From positions 98,651-162,650 of the forward strand of contig CAUYUJ010014761.1 in NCBI GenBank assembly GCA_963575745.1: 64,000 bases of DNA. The letters run 5' to 3'. Positions 37,361 through 46,815 of the stretch are shown in pieces; within the stretch, counting starts at the first letter, position 1, and each line of letters starts with the position of its first letter. The translations under genes and the position numbers were made by a program. The stretch is from Prorocentrum cordatum (taxonomy: Eukaryota > Sar > Dinophyceae > Prorocentrales > Prorocentraceae). The notes under the pieces were generated by a model. The model was not told where the DNA came from. It made no database searches and saw only the letters and a list, made by a program, of their open reading frames with translations.

Positions 37361-37410
37361 GGGTCGGCGGCACCGGCCGTAAGGCCGTCACAATCGGAAT
37401 GCGCGTCGGA

Positions 37411-37582
37411 TCAAGTCGGGCCTGTCCCTCTACAGGAGGAGTACTCAAAAGTAGTAAAAAAAAATGATCTGGGGACGATGTTTGAATTGTTTTTGAATAT
37501 GGCTCGTTTTTCTCATATAAAAGAAGGCTATTTTTCATGGTTCGCCCAAAATCCCCATGTAGGAGGACTTGCCCGACCTAAA
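37411..37582. mobile_element. Foldback element family FB4, copy 2, with 7-bp flanking repeat
   Basis: Left end GTCGGGCCTGTCCCTCTACA then GGAGGA; right end on the other strand GTCGGGCAAGTCCTCCTACA. CGTCGGA flanks it at 37404-37410 and 37583-37589, a plausible 7-bp target-site duplication. The AT-rich interior contains GAGTACTCAAAAGTAGTAAA and GATCTGGGGACGATG, which pair with the reverse complement of the copy at 23565-23722. Confidence 0.75.
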
Positions 37583-37731
37583 CGTCGGACCGGGCTGCAT
37601 CGGCACGGAGGCGAAATCGATTCCGACCGGCTCTCGCCGAGAGGCGCCACGGCGCCGTGCGAGCGTCGAACGCCGCCTCGGATCGACGGCACACCGGAAT
37701 CGAATCGGATCGAGCTAGCCGGAATCTGAAG

Positions 37732-37888
37732 GGGCCCTGGGACACACAAATAAATAGACACAAACAACCGGATTCCCCGTGTTTTTGCATATTTCCTGGG
37801 TTTTTGTCTTCCGCCCCACACGTCCCATATTTTCCAATATTTGCTGGGGAATCGACGATGAATTGTGTCTGTGTGTTTTTTCCCTCCT
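37732..37888 (+). mobile_element. Dispersed element family L, copy 2
   Basis: GGCCCTGGGACACACAAATA, then CGGATTCCCC, then CCCATATTTTCCAATATT, then GGGGAATCGACGATGAATTG, then TGTGTGTTTTTTCCCTCCTG. Best preserved copy of the family. Confidence 0.7.
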
Positions 37889-37889
37889 G

Positions 37890-38400
37890 AGAATCAACAT
37901 CTACACGCCAGTCGTTGAAAGTAGGTACTTCTGGATTCCCAAATCCCAATCTACTTAAAGCGCCTTCCTACTGCGAGAACCGATATGCTATGGCTGCGTT
38001 TTGCTATTCTCTGGGAGGGCCTGAACACAATTTACTTGATCCGCCTTCCTACTTAATGTTTTCGACCTACTTCTTCTGACCGACGTGTAATCGGATCGAT
38101 CGGATCGGCATGGAACCCTTGGGGGGTTCGCCACTGCCTCGAGGGAGTGCCACTACCTCAAGGAACCCTGAGATCCGACGTTACGCAACACCTGCGATAT
38201 CGCGAAAAAGCAGACTGGCACGAGCACGGCTCCTGCATCAAAATCGTGAATTCCTGCATCAAAACCGTGGTGAAGTCGAAGGCGAAACGGCTGCCAGACC
38301 CGGCGGTCTAGCGCTCCCCCTCCCCCCTGTGGGACTCCCCCGTGGCCCTTCTGTGCTACTAGCCGCTATAGGCCTAGAGAACGTCCAGTAATGGGAAACA
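37890..38400. other. Unassigned sequence
   Basis: CTTCCTACT(G/T) recurs at 37964 and 38045 with shared TACTT words (CTACTTAAAGCGCCTTCCTA and TACTTGATCCGCCTTCCTA), a short diverged tandem repeat. No gene recognised. Confidence 0.45.
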
Positions 38401-38402
38401 GC

Positions 38403-38434
<32 letters not shown>
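38401..38434. repeat. (TA)n microsatellite
   Basis: TATATATA run with one CATA interruption. Confidence 0.9.
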
Positions 38435-38559
38435 CAAGTGGCACGTGTGTGCCCAGGCTCATACAACAAGCTGAAGGGGCGTTTGAAGCAGGAGTGACAT
38501 GCAACAGCGAAGTCGCACTCGAGCGCAAGTGGGGTTGCCACACCTTGCGATGTGTGTAC

Positions 38560-38950
38560 CAGGGCCCCCCAGGAAGCCTCAGGAGGCCCGACTTGAATAC
38601 CAGGAGAGGCTCCAGGAGGCCCCAGGATTGTGAGTGTTGTGTGTGTGTGTGTGATGTGTGCTTTGTGTGGTGCGTGCTTTTTGCGTGTTGTCGGTGCTGT
38701 GTGTGTATGTTATGTTTGTCTAGCGTGTGATGTGTTGGGCGTGATTTGTGTCTCTGTGTGTGCATGTAGTTCTGAAGCCCCAGGAGGCCCCAGGAGGCCC
38801 CAGGCGGCCTCAGCAGGCCCAGGAGAACTCCAGGAGGCTCCGAGGCGGGGTCTGGGGTACCAGAAGGTCCAGAAAGCCCCAGGAGGCCCCAGGAGGTTCC
38901 AGGAGGCCCCCAGGAGGCTCCGAGGAGGGGTCTGGGGCTCGATTTTGGGA
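38560..38950. repeat. Degenerate CCCCAGGAGGCC satellite with a TG-rich core
   Basis: CCCCAGGAGG words flank a TGTGTG-rich stretch (38636-38770). GAGGCTCCGAGG(C/A)GGGGTCTGGGG occurs at about 38834 and 38916. No coding content. Confidence 0.6.
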
Positions 38951-39214
38951 GGATGTCTCAGGCGAAACCGCCATTCTCTGAGAATCGGAATCAAAATCAT
39001 TGAAATTACCATGTGTTTTTGAAGGTTGTATGATAAAATGTTGGAAATCCTATGTGTTTTTGGACCCTGACGTCACGATCTGCGTGAGGGGTGCCACCGA
39101 TGTTCAGAATTTCGAGGATGTCCCGAGCGAAACGGCCAGAAAAATCGCGAACGACGGACGCATTAATCGCCTCTGAGCTCTACTCCCTCGGAGAGGTGCG
39201 TATGAGAATATATA
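38951..39214. other. Unassigned sequence
   Basis: A phrase near TCTCAGGCGAAACCGCCA (38955) resembles CCCGAGCGAAACGGCCA (39122). Nothing else recognised. Confidence 0.4.
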
Positions 39215-39215
39215 T

Positions 39216-39289
<74 letters not shown>

Positions 39290-39290
39290 T
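39215..39290. repeat. (GATA)n microsatellite
   Basis: About 18 GATA units preceded by a short TATATA run. Confidence 0.95.
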
Positions 39291-39420
39291 CGGCGACCAT
39301 ACTGACGGACTGGGACCTCACCAATAGTGGAAAATACTTACTTCTCTGCGGCCCCCGCCGCACAACGACGACGACGACGACCCCAAACGTCTAAAGGCCT
39401 CCTCGAGCTGCGACCCTGGT

Positions 39421-39531
39421 GCCCACACACCCAGCGCCCCGATTTCTTCGACACACGGGCCCCCGACCCCTCGACCACTTCCCTGGGACCAATTTGGCAT
39501 CCCGACCCGTTTTTTGACGGTCTCGGACAAC
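39421..39531 (-). repeat. Dispersed repeat family I, copy 4
   Basis: On the minus strand: CCGAGACCGTCAAAAAACGG, then GTCGGGATGCCAAATTGGTC, then CCAGGGAAGTGGTCGAGGGG, then CGGGGGCCCGTGTGTCGAAG, then AAATCGGGGCGCTGGGTGTG. This is the clearest copy and defines the family order. Confidence 0.75.
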
Positions 39532-39850
39532 CCAGCAGGGTGCGCGGGCCAATGGTAAAGACCATCTTTTGCCGAAAGACAACGATGACGAGGCAGGCAA
39601 ACGGAAAGCTCAGCATATCATCAGACGAGCAACCTGCATCTGCCATCGCGAACACAGAACGACTGGCCCGAGGCATTTCCCCGGTGCCCGTAGCGGATAA
39701 GTGGGAGGAGGCGACCCGGAGATCCGACATCCGAGCCACGGTCGGAGCGGCGGGTGCTGGGCCGCGTTCGGCCCGTGGGGACCTATCGCCGGGCCTCGGG
39801 GCGGGCAAGAAACGGCTCAGGGCGAAGAGCCGGCCCCACAGAACAGTGGC
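39532..39850. other. Unassigned sequence
   Basis: No gene recognised; frames on both strands run into the GGA tract. Confidence 0.4.
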
Positions 39851-40215
39851 GAAGAGAAGGAGGCGGAGGGGGAGGAGGAGGAGGAGGAGGAGGAGGAGGA
39901 GGAGGAGGAGGAGGAGGAGGAGGAGGAGGAGGAGGAGGAGGAGGCGGAGGAGGAGGAGGAGGAGGAGGAGGAGGAGGAGGAGGAGGAGGAGGAGGGGAGG
40001 AGGAGGAGGAGGGGAGGAGGAGGAGGAGGAGGAGGAGGAGGAGGAGGAGGAGGGGAGGAGGAGGAGGAGGAGGAGGAGGAGGAGGAGGAGGAGGAGGAGG
40101 AGGAGGAGGAGGAGGAGGGAGGAGGAGGAGGAGGAGGAGGAGGAGGAGGAGGAGGAGGAGGGGGCAGGAGGAGAGGAGGAGGAGGAGGAGGAGGAGGAGG
40201 AGGAGGAAGCTGGCG
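39851..40215. repeat. (GGA)n tract
   Basis: About 360 bp of GGA triplets with GGGG and GGC interruptions, one of the longest purine tracts of the window. Confidence 0.95.
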
Positions 40216-40432
40216 AGGCCCAAAACGAGGAAACACCTTCGTCTCGACTTTTCCGAGACGTTCGCGATGTCCGGGAAGCTCGATTTCCGCAGCCTCGGGT
40301 TCCGGTCCTGGAGCCCAGGCCCCCGACGCCACGAGCCATCCTGACGCCGACCCCCAAAGGTCTCGCCTCTCGCTGGTCGGATTTTTCCTCGGGCCTGGGG
40401 ACCTCGCTCTGCACGAGGAGCTTGTGGCCCTC
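40216..40432. other. Spacer between complementary GGA and TCC tracts
   Basis: Ordinary GC-rich sequence, no gene recognised. With the tracts on either side it forms an inverted arrangement that could fold back. Confidence 0.5.
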
Positions 40433-40590
40433 TTCTCCTCCTCCTCCTCCTCCTCCTCCTCCTCCTCCTCTCCCCTCCTCCCCCTCGCCTCCTCCCTCCT
40501 CCTCCTGCCCCTCCCCTCCCCTTCCTCCTCCTCCTCCTCCTCCTCCTCCTCCTCCTCCTCCTCCTCCTCCTCCTCCTTCTCCTCCTTTTT
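40433..40590. repeat. (TCC)n tract
   Basis: TCC triplets ending in CTCCTTTTTTC. It abuts the presumed 3' end of the decayed minus-strand element that begins at 40591; on the minus strand that end reads GTTTTGAAAAAA followed by GGA triplets. Confidence 0.9.
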
Positions 40591-40639
40591 TCAAAACCCT
40601 TTCAATAAGGGCTCCACGGCGCGCGCTGCGCCGAAGCCC

Positions 40640-41140
40640 ATCACAAGGGCGCCTTCTTGTGGGCGCCGAACGTATCCTTCGTGTCTTCTTTGCGAAGAGC
40701 ATACCTCCCTTCGGCTCGCAAGCTGAAGGGTGCTCAACTTTCTCTGGCCAGCATGTTCGTCGGCTTCGAGCTTACTCCGACCAGGCTGGTCGGCTGCTCG
40801 GCCTCGCCTGTCACGCGAGGCGGCGGCACCACTCGGGGGCCTGCCATGGAGCACGGTGCTCCATCTTCCCTTCTGCTGATGAAGGGTTTTGCCTGGATGC
40901 TGGGGGAGTCGCTGTCTGGCAGCCCGCCCTTCGGCCGCTCATGGGCTGCGGGCTGCCAGACTTGTTTCTTTCCTTCGCCTTGTGCTCTTTGCCTTGTCGT
41001 AGCCGTTGTCGTCTCTTTCTGGCAGCCCGCCCTTCGGCCTCCTGGCTGCGAGCTGCCCATCGTCGTAGTGTGCACGTTGTAGCTCGCGTCTTGCAGGCAA
41101 CCCGCCCTTCGGCCTCCTGGCTGCGGGCCGCCGTGCAGGT
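40640..41140 (-). repeat. Array of CCGAAGGG hairpins
   Basis: At 40915-40960 the 13-bp arms TCTGGCAGCCCGC and its exact complement enclose CCTTCGGCCGCTCATGG. Related hairpins with CCGCCCTTCGGCC lie at 41021-41057 and 41096-41132, and a weaker one at about 40707-40732 (CCCTTCGGCTCGCAAGCTGA). The LINE-2 3' region has similar CCCTTCGGCC words near 19194 and 18977. The array lies downstream of the decayed coiled-coil gene on the minus strand, as a 3' untranslated region would. Confidence 0.65.
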
Positions 41141-41297
41141 CCATGGGCACACCGTCGTTGTCGTTCGTCATCTCGGGCGCCGTTGGACTGGAGGATCTGT
41201 GTTGGCTTGGCCGACGGACATGTGCTCTTGAACTTTCACCTTTTTTCCGTCCGCGCCAGATGCAAGATCTTTTGCTGGACCCCCGTGCTCACGTGGC

Positions 41298-42709
41298 GAC
41301 ATATTGCCTAGTAGCCGCAAACATCTCATTGTACTCGCCGATCATGTTTTGCTCGTTGGACCTAAGCTCACTGCTAAATTGCTCTTCCCTTGCATCTTGT
41401 GCGAGTCGATGTGCCTGGGCGAGTCGTGCTTCCTGTGCGGGTCGTTCCTGCTGTACTGCGAAAGCTTCTTCACGCGCCTCATGAACCAGTCGTGCCTGCT
41501 GGGCAAAGCGAGCTTCCTCGGCGATCCGTGTTTCTTGTGCCGCACGCGCTTGTTGTGCCAGTCGTCCCTCTTCGTGTTGGAGGCATTGGCGAACCTGGAG
41601 CTGGGCTGCCGCGTGCTCATGTCGAAATCTTCGTTGGGCTTGTGACGCCAGCTCCTACTCGCATCTCTTCTTGCCGTGCTTCGTGGTCGTCATTTTGCTG
41701 GTCATTTTTCATGTTCTCGCATTGTTCAGCGCGTCGTCGCTGCTGTTGGTCCTGTTCTGCCCGCTCGTAGTGAAGGAAAGCGAGGTGATGCTGGTTAAGG
41801 CCCTGATGTAGCTGCTGTTCACCGAGTCGCTTCGCAAGCTCTGCGAAGTGCCTCCCCATGTCTCCTTTACCGTCGACTGTGCTCCTGTTGGTTTTGGCAA
41901 CCCGTGGAGATCGTGGTGCTTGCTGCTGCTGTCGCATTGTTGGGCGAAGGGTTCTGCCGCGGGTGCCTCTGCGGTCGCTCTGTCAGTCCTTGTCGCCGTC
42001 GCAACTTGAGTCCTCGTCTTGACCCCTGAAGTAATTGAGCTTCTTCGCCTCGTGGATGAGGGCTTTGGAGGCCGTGATGTTCTCGCTGATTTCCTTTTCC
42101 TCATTGTTGAGCTCGCTGATGCTGGTCTCGATATTCTGCCTTCCTTTGTTCAACTCCTCGGCCTGGTGCCTGTAGGTCACAATCCTTTCCGTAGGCTCCA
42201 TGATAAGCTGCACCATAGTCTTTGCGATCGCTATTTCGTGGCACACCTTGGACGCGTCGACTTGGGCCTGCCTGGCGCCAGCGATCTGCTCTGCGAGACG
42301 CCCACGTCTCGCAATCTTGGTGGCATACCATGCGCGTCGAATGTCTCGCTCCTGGGGCGGGAGAGAGACGCTTCCATGCTCCTTCGCAACCGAGATGAGG
42401 ACTGGCGTGATCTGATCGACAATATCTGCCTGCTTCTTGGTCAGCTTCGGCTCCTGGTGGTCGTTGCTGTTGTCGTAGTAGTTGTTGCTGGTGTGCGTTC
42501 CGTTTCTTGTCTTCTTTGGTGTCGACCGTGATGCCGGCCTTCTTCGAGAGCCCTTTCCAACCGTTGGCCTGCCAGTCGTGGTCGTTCTGGTAGCCGTACT
42601 ATTTCTGATTGTTCTTCTGAGTTGCCTCTTCCTGGCTGCCTCCTCCGTGGCCATGGTAGTCGGCAACTGGAGGTCCTGCAGGACGGCTGCCTGCACTTCC
42701 GCTCGCCAT
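41298..42709 (-). pseudogene. Decayed coiled-coil protein gene, possibly retroelement ORF1-like
   Basis: Coding-like sequence starts at an ATG at 42707-42709 (MASGSAGSRPAGPP) and continues on the minus strand through three breaks. A TAG after NNQK lies at 42599-42601, in a context (TAG-TAC) that fits loss of a Trp codon, and is followed by YGYQNDHDWQANGW. A frame change near 42,450 leads into KLTKKQADIVDQITPVLISV and a helical segment ending DSSCDGDKD. A TGA at 41983-41985 is followed in the same frame by QSDRRG and MGRHFAELAKRLGEQQ. A frame change near 41,620 leads into repeated EEARFAQQARLV / QEARLAQAHRLAQ, ending at a TGA near 41298. The product would be a long Ala/Arg/Gln/Glu coiled coil without a recognised enzyme domain. 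Its 3' hairpins resemble those of LINE-2, so a retroelement origin is possible but not shown. Confidence 0.5.
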
Positions 42710-42799
42710 CTTGTCGCTGTTGTCGTACTTCAAGTGCTGCTGGTTGCGCTGGTGCTGCTGCGCGGAGTGGTGGTCGTTGAGGCAGTTAGCCGCTTCCAC

Positions 42800-43087
42800 G
42801 ACCCTGAAAAGAGTCCGCGCTGATGCGCGGCGTGCGCGCTCCCGCCTGTGCCAAGCGGGCTCCTGGGGCGCGGGGCCCCTCCCAGGCGCGCCTGCGGCGC
42901 GCGGCAGCAGGGCAGCAGCGGGTGGGGCGCGGCTGCAGTGGCGGCGAATCGCCGACCCGCCGCGGCGCGCGAGCCCGGCCCCGCGGGCGGCCGATCGGAT
43001 CTGGCGTGAGCCGATCGGTCCCACGGGCGCGCCGATCGACTCCGAGCGGAGGATCGGTCGCGGCCCAAGCCCGCCAGAGGCCAGATG
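42800..43087. other. Unassigned GC-rich sequence
   Basis: No gene recognised. Short CGATCGG(A/T) words recur. Confidence 0.4.
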
Positions 43088-43960
43088 GGTTTTCCTCCTC
43101 CTCCTCCCCTTTCTCCTCCTCCTCCTCCTCCTCCTCCTCCTTCTCCTCCTCCTCTCCTCCTCCTCCTCCTCCCCCTCCCCTCCCTCCTCCTTCCTCCTCT
43201 CCTCCTCCTCCTCCTCCTCCTCCTCCTCCTCCTCCTCCTCCTCTCCCCTCTCCTCCTCCTCCTCTTCCTCCTGCACCTCCTCCTCCTCCTCCTCCTCCTC
43301 CTCCTCCTCCTCCCCCTTTTCCTCCTCCCCGTCTCCCCGTCTCCCCCTCCTCCTCCTCCTCCTCCTCCCCTCCTCCTCCTCCTCCCCTCCTCCTCCTGTC
43401 CCAACTCCTCTCCTCTTCTCCTCCTCCTCCTCCTATCCTCCTCCTCCTCCTCCTCCTCCTCCTCCTCCTCCTCCTCCTCCTCCTCCTCCTCCTCCTCTCC
43501 TCCTCCTCCTTCCTCCTCCTTCCTCCTCCTCCTCCTCCTCCTCCCCTCCTCCTCACTCCTCCTGGTCTCCTCCTCCTTCTCCTCCTCCTCCTCCCTCCTC
43601 CTCTCTCCTCCTGCACCTCCTCCTCCTCCTCCTCCTCCTCTCCTCCTTTTCCTCCTCCCCGTCTCCTCCTCCTCCTCCTCCTCCTCCTCCTCCTCCTCCG
43701 CCTCTTCCTCGTCCTCCTCCTTCTCCTCCTCCTCCTCCTCCTCCTCCCCCTTTTCCACCTCCCCGTCTCCCCGTCTCCTCCTCCTGCTCCTCCTCCTCCT
43801 CCTCCTTCTCCTCCTCCTCCTCCTCCTCCTCCTCCCCTCCTCCTCACTCCTCCTCCTCCTCCTCCCCTCCTCCTCCTCCTCCCCCGTCCCCCTTTTCCTC
43901 CTCCTCCCCCCTCCCCTTTTCCTCCTCCTCCTCCTCCTCCTCATCATCATCATCCTCCTC
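43088..43960. repeat. Very long (TCC)n tract
   Basis: About 870 bp of TCC triplets with CCCC, TTC and GTC interruptions; CCTCCCCGTCTCC recurs at about 43325, 43650 and 43762, giving a higher-order period. Frames of 350-515 codons across it are artefacts. Confidence 0.95.
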
Positions 43961-44112
43961 CGTTGGCGACCCCCCTTGGCACTGCCCGGAGGCCGCCGCT
44001 GGGCGCGGCGGCCGGCTGCGGCCCGGGGGGCACGAAGGTCGGAGGGGGGCCGGCCGAGACAACAGCGGCCTTCGCTGCTGTTTGCTCTTTGCTCTGGGGC
44101 TCGGAGGCCCGC
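43961..44112. other. Spacer
   Basis: GC-rich, no gene recognised. Confidence 0.4.
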
Positions 44113-44292
44113 GCCTTCTAGGAAGCCTCCCCCCCTCGCTCCCACCCCCCTTCTGCGCGTGGCTGAGCCTCCCCCCCCCTCGCTCCCACCCCCCTTCTGC
44201 GCGTGGCTGAGCCTTTCCCCCCCCCCTCCCTCCCACCCCCCCTCTGCGCGTGGCTGAGCCTCCCCCCCTCCCTCCACCCCCCTCTGCGCGTG
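44113..44292. repeat. Minisatellite CTTCTGCGCGTGGCTGAGCC, about 52 bp, four units
   Basis: TCTGCGCGTGGCTGAGCCTC occurs at about 44152, 44199, 44247 and (as GTGGCTGTTTC) 44284, separated by C-rich runs with CTCGCTCCC. Confidence 0.8.
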
Positions 44293-44344
44293 GCTGTTTC
44301 GGAAAAATCGAAACGAACGTGCTTCATCGTTTTCGGCCTCTTGG

Positions 44345-44465
44345 GGCCCTTACCCGGGCCTGGGAACCTTCAAAACCTGTCGGGATGAAAAACCAGTCCG
44401 GGGGAAGTGGTCGAGAGGTCGGGGGGACGTGTCTCAAACACGTCGACACGCTGGATGTCTGGGGT
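44345..44465 (+). repeat. Dispersed repeat family I, copy 5
   Basis: GTCGGGATGAAAAACCAGTC, then GGGGGAAGTGGTCGAGAGGT, then CGTGTCTCAAACACGTC, then GGATGTCTGGGG. Order as in copy 4, read on the opposite strand. Confidence 0.7.
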
Positions 44466-44584
44466 CTCGTAGCCACGGCCGGATCTGGGTGGTCCTCTGG
44501 GAGGGCTCCGTGAACCGATTCTGGAGTCTGCCCAAATCCTCCTGTACGTTTTCTGGCGATGCGATCATGCCTGGGGCCGCTGGA

Positions 44585-44775
44585 AACCCTGAACCCAAAA
44601 ACGTTTTTATCTCTTGGAGACACAGATGTTACTTCCGCCACCTTCCGCCGGCTTCCGCCCGAGGGGGCGGCTTCGATCTGCTTATGCCGCCTTTCGCCGC
44701 CTTCCACCGCAGAAGGGATGACAACTCCTGCGACCCTCGAAGGCGAGGCCTTTTCTGGAACGCCTCAGGTGGCCC
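44585..44775 (+). repeat. Dispersed repeat family G, copy 1
   Basis: AAACCCTGAACCCAAAAACG, then TTATCTCTTGG, then CTTCCGCC repeats, then CTCGAAGGCGAGGCCTTTTC and TGGAACGCCTC. Matches 52883-53080 in order. Confidence 0.75.
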
Positions 44776-44940
44776 TCCTCCGACGAAGGCTGGCGCGGCC
44801 GCTGGCGAGGCCGCCAGGGCCAGGGCGGCCCCGGTGAGCAAGACGGCGGCAGCACCTGACGGCGGCGCGCGCGAGCGTCGGAGGCTTCGTGCAGGAAGGG
44901 ATCCAAGCGTCCCGAGCTTCGTTGCATCGTTTAAGCGATC
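44776..44940. other. Unassigned sequence
   Basis: No gene recognised. Confidence 0.4.
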
Positions 44941-44945
44941 CCTGT

Positions 44946-45018
44946 CCCTCCTCCTCCTCCTCCTCCTCCTCCTCCTGCTTCTCATCCTCCTCCTCCTCCT
45001 CCTCCTCCTCCTCCTAGA
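44946..45018. repeat. (TCC)n tract
   Basis: TCC triplets with one GCTTCTCATCC interruption. Confidence 0.9.
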
Positions 45019-45105
45019 CGGCCCTGCAGCACCCCAAGTTGGCCCCCAGTCGGCCCAGGGAGGCCCCCAAGACAGCTTCCGACGTCTTCGATAAGGATAT
45101 CTAGA

Positions 45106-45310
45106 GGCCTCCTAGATGGGGTCGGAGTAGATGGGGTCGGAGGATCGCACCGCATCGTCGATGCAGCGCCGATGCATCGGCGACGTCGGCGGTGCATCGG
45201 CGACGTCAGGGTGGAGAAATCGAGCTCCACATCGAGCGGCACCGCCGATGCACCGCCGATGCGGAGCGATCCTCCGACCCCATCTGCTCGGACCCCCTCA
45301 CTGGGAGGCC
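45106..45310. mobile_element. Foldback element family FB1, copy 3, with 4-bp flanking repeat
   Basis: Left arm GGCCTCCTAGATGGGGTCGG then AGTAGATGGGGTCGGAGGAT. The right arm on the other strand is GGCCTCCCAGTGAGGGGGTC then CGAGCAGATGGGGTCGGAGG. About 50 bp pair with few mismatches. TAGA flanks it at 45102-45105 and 45311-45314. Core words as in copies 1 and 2. No coding capacity. Confidence 0.78.
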
Positions 45311-45351
45311 TAGAATCTCAGGGGAACTCGCCCTCCCCCGAGCGCCTCCCC

Positions 45352-45510
45352 TCTCGGCGGTGGACATACCTCGTTTTAAGTAAACCTTCCCTTCGTGAAA
45401 GCGGCCCAGGACCGAAACCGACGGACCTGGACCCGCAAACATGACGGCCGCGACGCCCTCTCGCGAACCGAAAACGGCCAATTTCTATAATCGACGTGTC
45501 AGGGTAGGAG
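45352..45510. repeat. Dispersed repeat family A, copy 3
   Basis: CGGTGGACATACCTCGTTTT, AGTAAACC, CAGGACCGAAACCGACGGAC and GACGTGTCAGGGTAGGA; near identical to 13953-14115 in its central 90 bp. Confidence 0.75.
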
Positions 45511-45654
45511 GCCTATCAACCTCCTCCTCTCGGGCCGCACCGCTCGCAGTGATCGAAGGGCCACGCGCCAGAGGCCCCCCCTGATGGGCCTGTTTTCCGC
45601 CACCACCACCACCATCAGTTGGGGAGGGAAGGCGGTGGAGGACGAGGCGGAGGA

Positions 45655-45775
45655 GGACGGAGGAGGAGGAGGAGGAGGAGGAGGAGGAGGAGGAGGAGGA
45701 GGAGGAGGAGGGAGGAGGAGGAGGAGGAGGAGGAGGAGGAGGAGGAGGAGGAGGAGGAGGAGGAGGAGGAGGACC
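45655..45775. repeat. (GGA)n tract
   Basis: GGA triplets with one GGGA interruption near 45708. Confidence 0.95.
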
Positions 45776-46078
45776 CCCTCCCCCTCCAACTTCTGGTGGT
45801 GGTGGGAAACAAGCCCATCCCCCCCGCCCCGCGTGCCGCCGCACCTGCGGGCGCTGGGCGGCGGCGGCCGCGCCGCCCCTCCCTCGAGGCGCCGCTTGGG
45901 AGCGCCATCTGCGAGCCGGCGGCCTCGCCGCTGGGGAAGGCGGCGCCTCGCGCTCGGAGCCCGAGCTCGGACAGCCGGCGTCTCGCGCGAGGCGAGGCGA
46001 AGGCTTTCCGCAATGCGCAGCCTCGTCGGGCGTCTCGCACGAGGCCAGGCGAGTCGAGGCGAAGGTTTTCCGCGTCGG
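45776..46078. other. Unassigned sequence
   Basis: Short direct repeats GCGAGGCGAAGG(C/T)TTTCCGC at about 45990 and 46051. No gene recognised. Confidence 0.45.
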
Positions 46079-46202
46079 GGGCCCTCCTTGGCCCCGGGAC
46101 CGTGACAAGACGCCCCGGGATGGAAAGCCCGTCCCGGGGACGTGGTCGAGAGGCCGGGGGCGCGTGTCTCCAAATAAGAGATCGGGGCGCCGGACGTCTG
46201 GG
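46079..46202 (+). repeat. Dispersed repeat family I, copy 6
   Basis: CCCCGGGACCGTGACAAGAC, CCCGGGATGGAAAGCCCGTC, GGGGACGTGGTCGAGAGGCC, GGGGGCGCGTGTCTCCAAAT, GATCGGGGCGCCGGACGTCT. Good match to copy 4. Confidence 0.75.
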
Positions 46203-46315
46203 CACCGCGGGCTCAGCCTGCGCCCCAGGCGGGCACTCCGAGCCGAAGTGGCTGCCGGGAGGAGGACCCTCATGTTCGGGCGCCCTGCCTGCCGCTTCTG
46301 TCGTTCCCGTTTCAA

Positions 46316-46319
<4 letters not shown>

Positions 46320-46373
<54 letters not shown>
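46320..46373. repeat. (GTC)n tract
   Basis: Uninterrupted GTC triplets, 17-18 units. Confidence 0.95.
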
Positions 46374-46375
<2 letters not shown>

Positions 46376-46530
46376 TGAACGGGCCTCTGGGGGTCGCTGC
46401 CCGGCTCCGGGGCCGGCCACAAATCTGCTCAGACGAACAGCTGGCCTTGCTGGGGAGATGGTCGATACTCCAAGGGGCCGACGTCAAGAAAAAAATGCAA
46501 CGACGGAGGAAAGGGGAGGAGGCTTTTCCT
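46374..46530. other. Spacer
   Basis: No gene recognised. Confidence 0.4.
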
Positions 46531-46532
46531 CT

Positions 46533-46815
46533 TCCTCCCCCTCCTCCTCCTCCTCCTCCTCCTCCTCCTCCTCCTCCTCCTCCTCCTCCCACTCTCCCCT
46601 TCTCTTCCAGCGGCGCCGCGGGCCGCCCGCCGCGGGCGACCCGTGGCTGGGAGCCGGCAGACCCCCGCGGCAGCCCCCAAACAGGGCCGCTGCCCCGGGG
46701 GTGGCCTGCTGTCCGACATGGCGGCCGCTGCAGCCGTTCTTCTGTTCCCCAGGAGACTTCTTTAGGAGGAGGAGGAGGAGGAGGAGGAGGAGGAGGAGGA
46801 GGAGGAGGAGGAGGA
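46533..46815. repeat. (TCC)n and (GGA)n tracts in inverted arrangement
   Basis: TCC triplets at about 46533-46589 and GGA triplets at about 46764-46815 with a 175-bp spacer. Same geometry as at 25621-26152. Confidence 0.85.

Noticed and set aside
36131-37729. 532-codon plus-strand and 465-codon minus-strand frames
   Set aside because: Generated by the CGCCTCGCGCCTCGACGTC minisatellite and a GTC tract.
39327-41231. 634-codon plus-strand frame and 454-codon minus-strand frame
   Set aside because: Poly-Arg/Glu/Gly and poly-Ser/Leu/Pro from GGA and TCC tracts, with unrelated ends.
43085-44277. Open frames of 350-515 codons on both strands
   Set aside because: They are translations of a TCC tract and of the C-rich minisatellite next to it.
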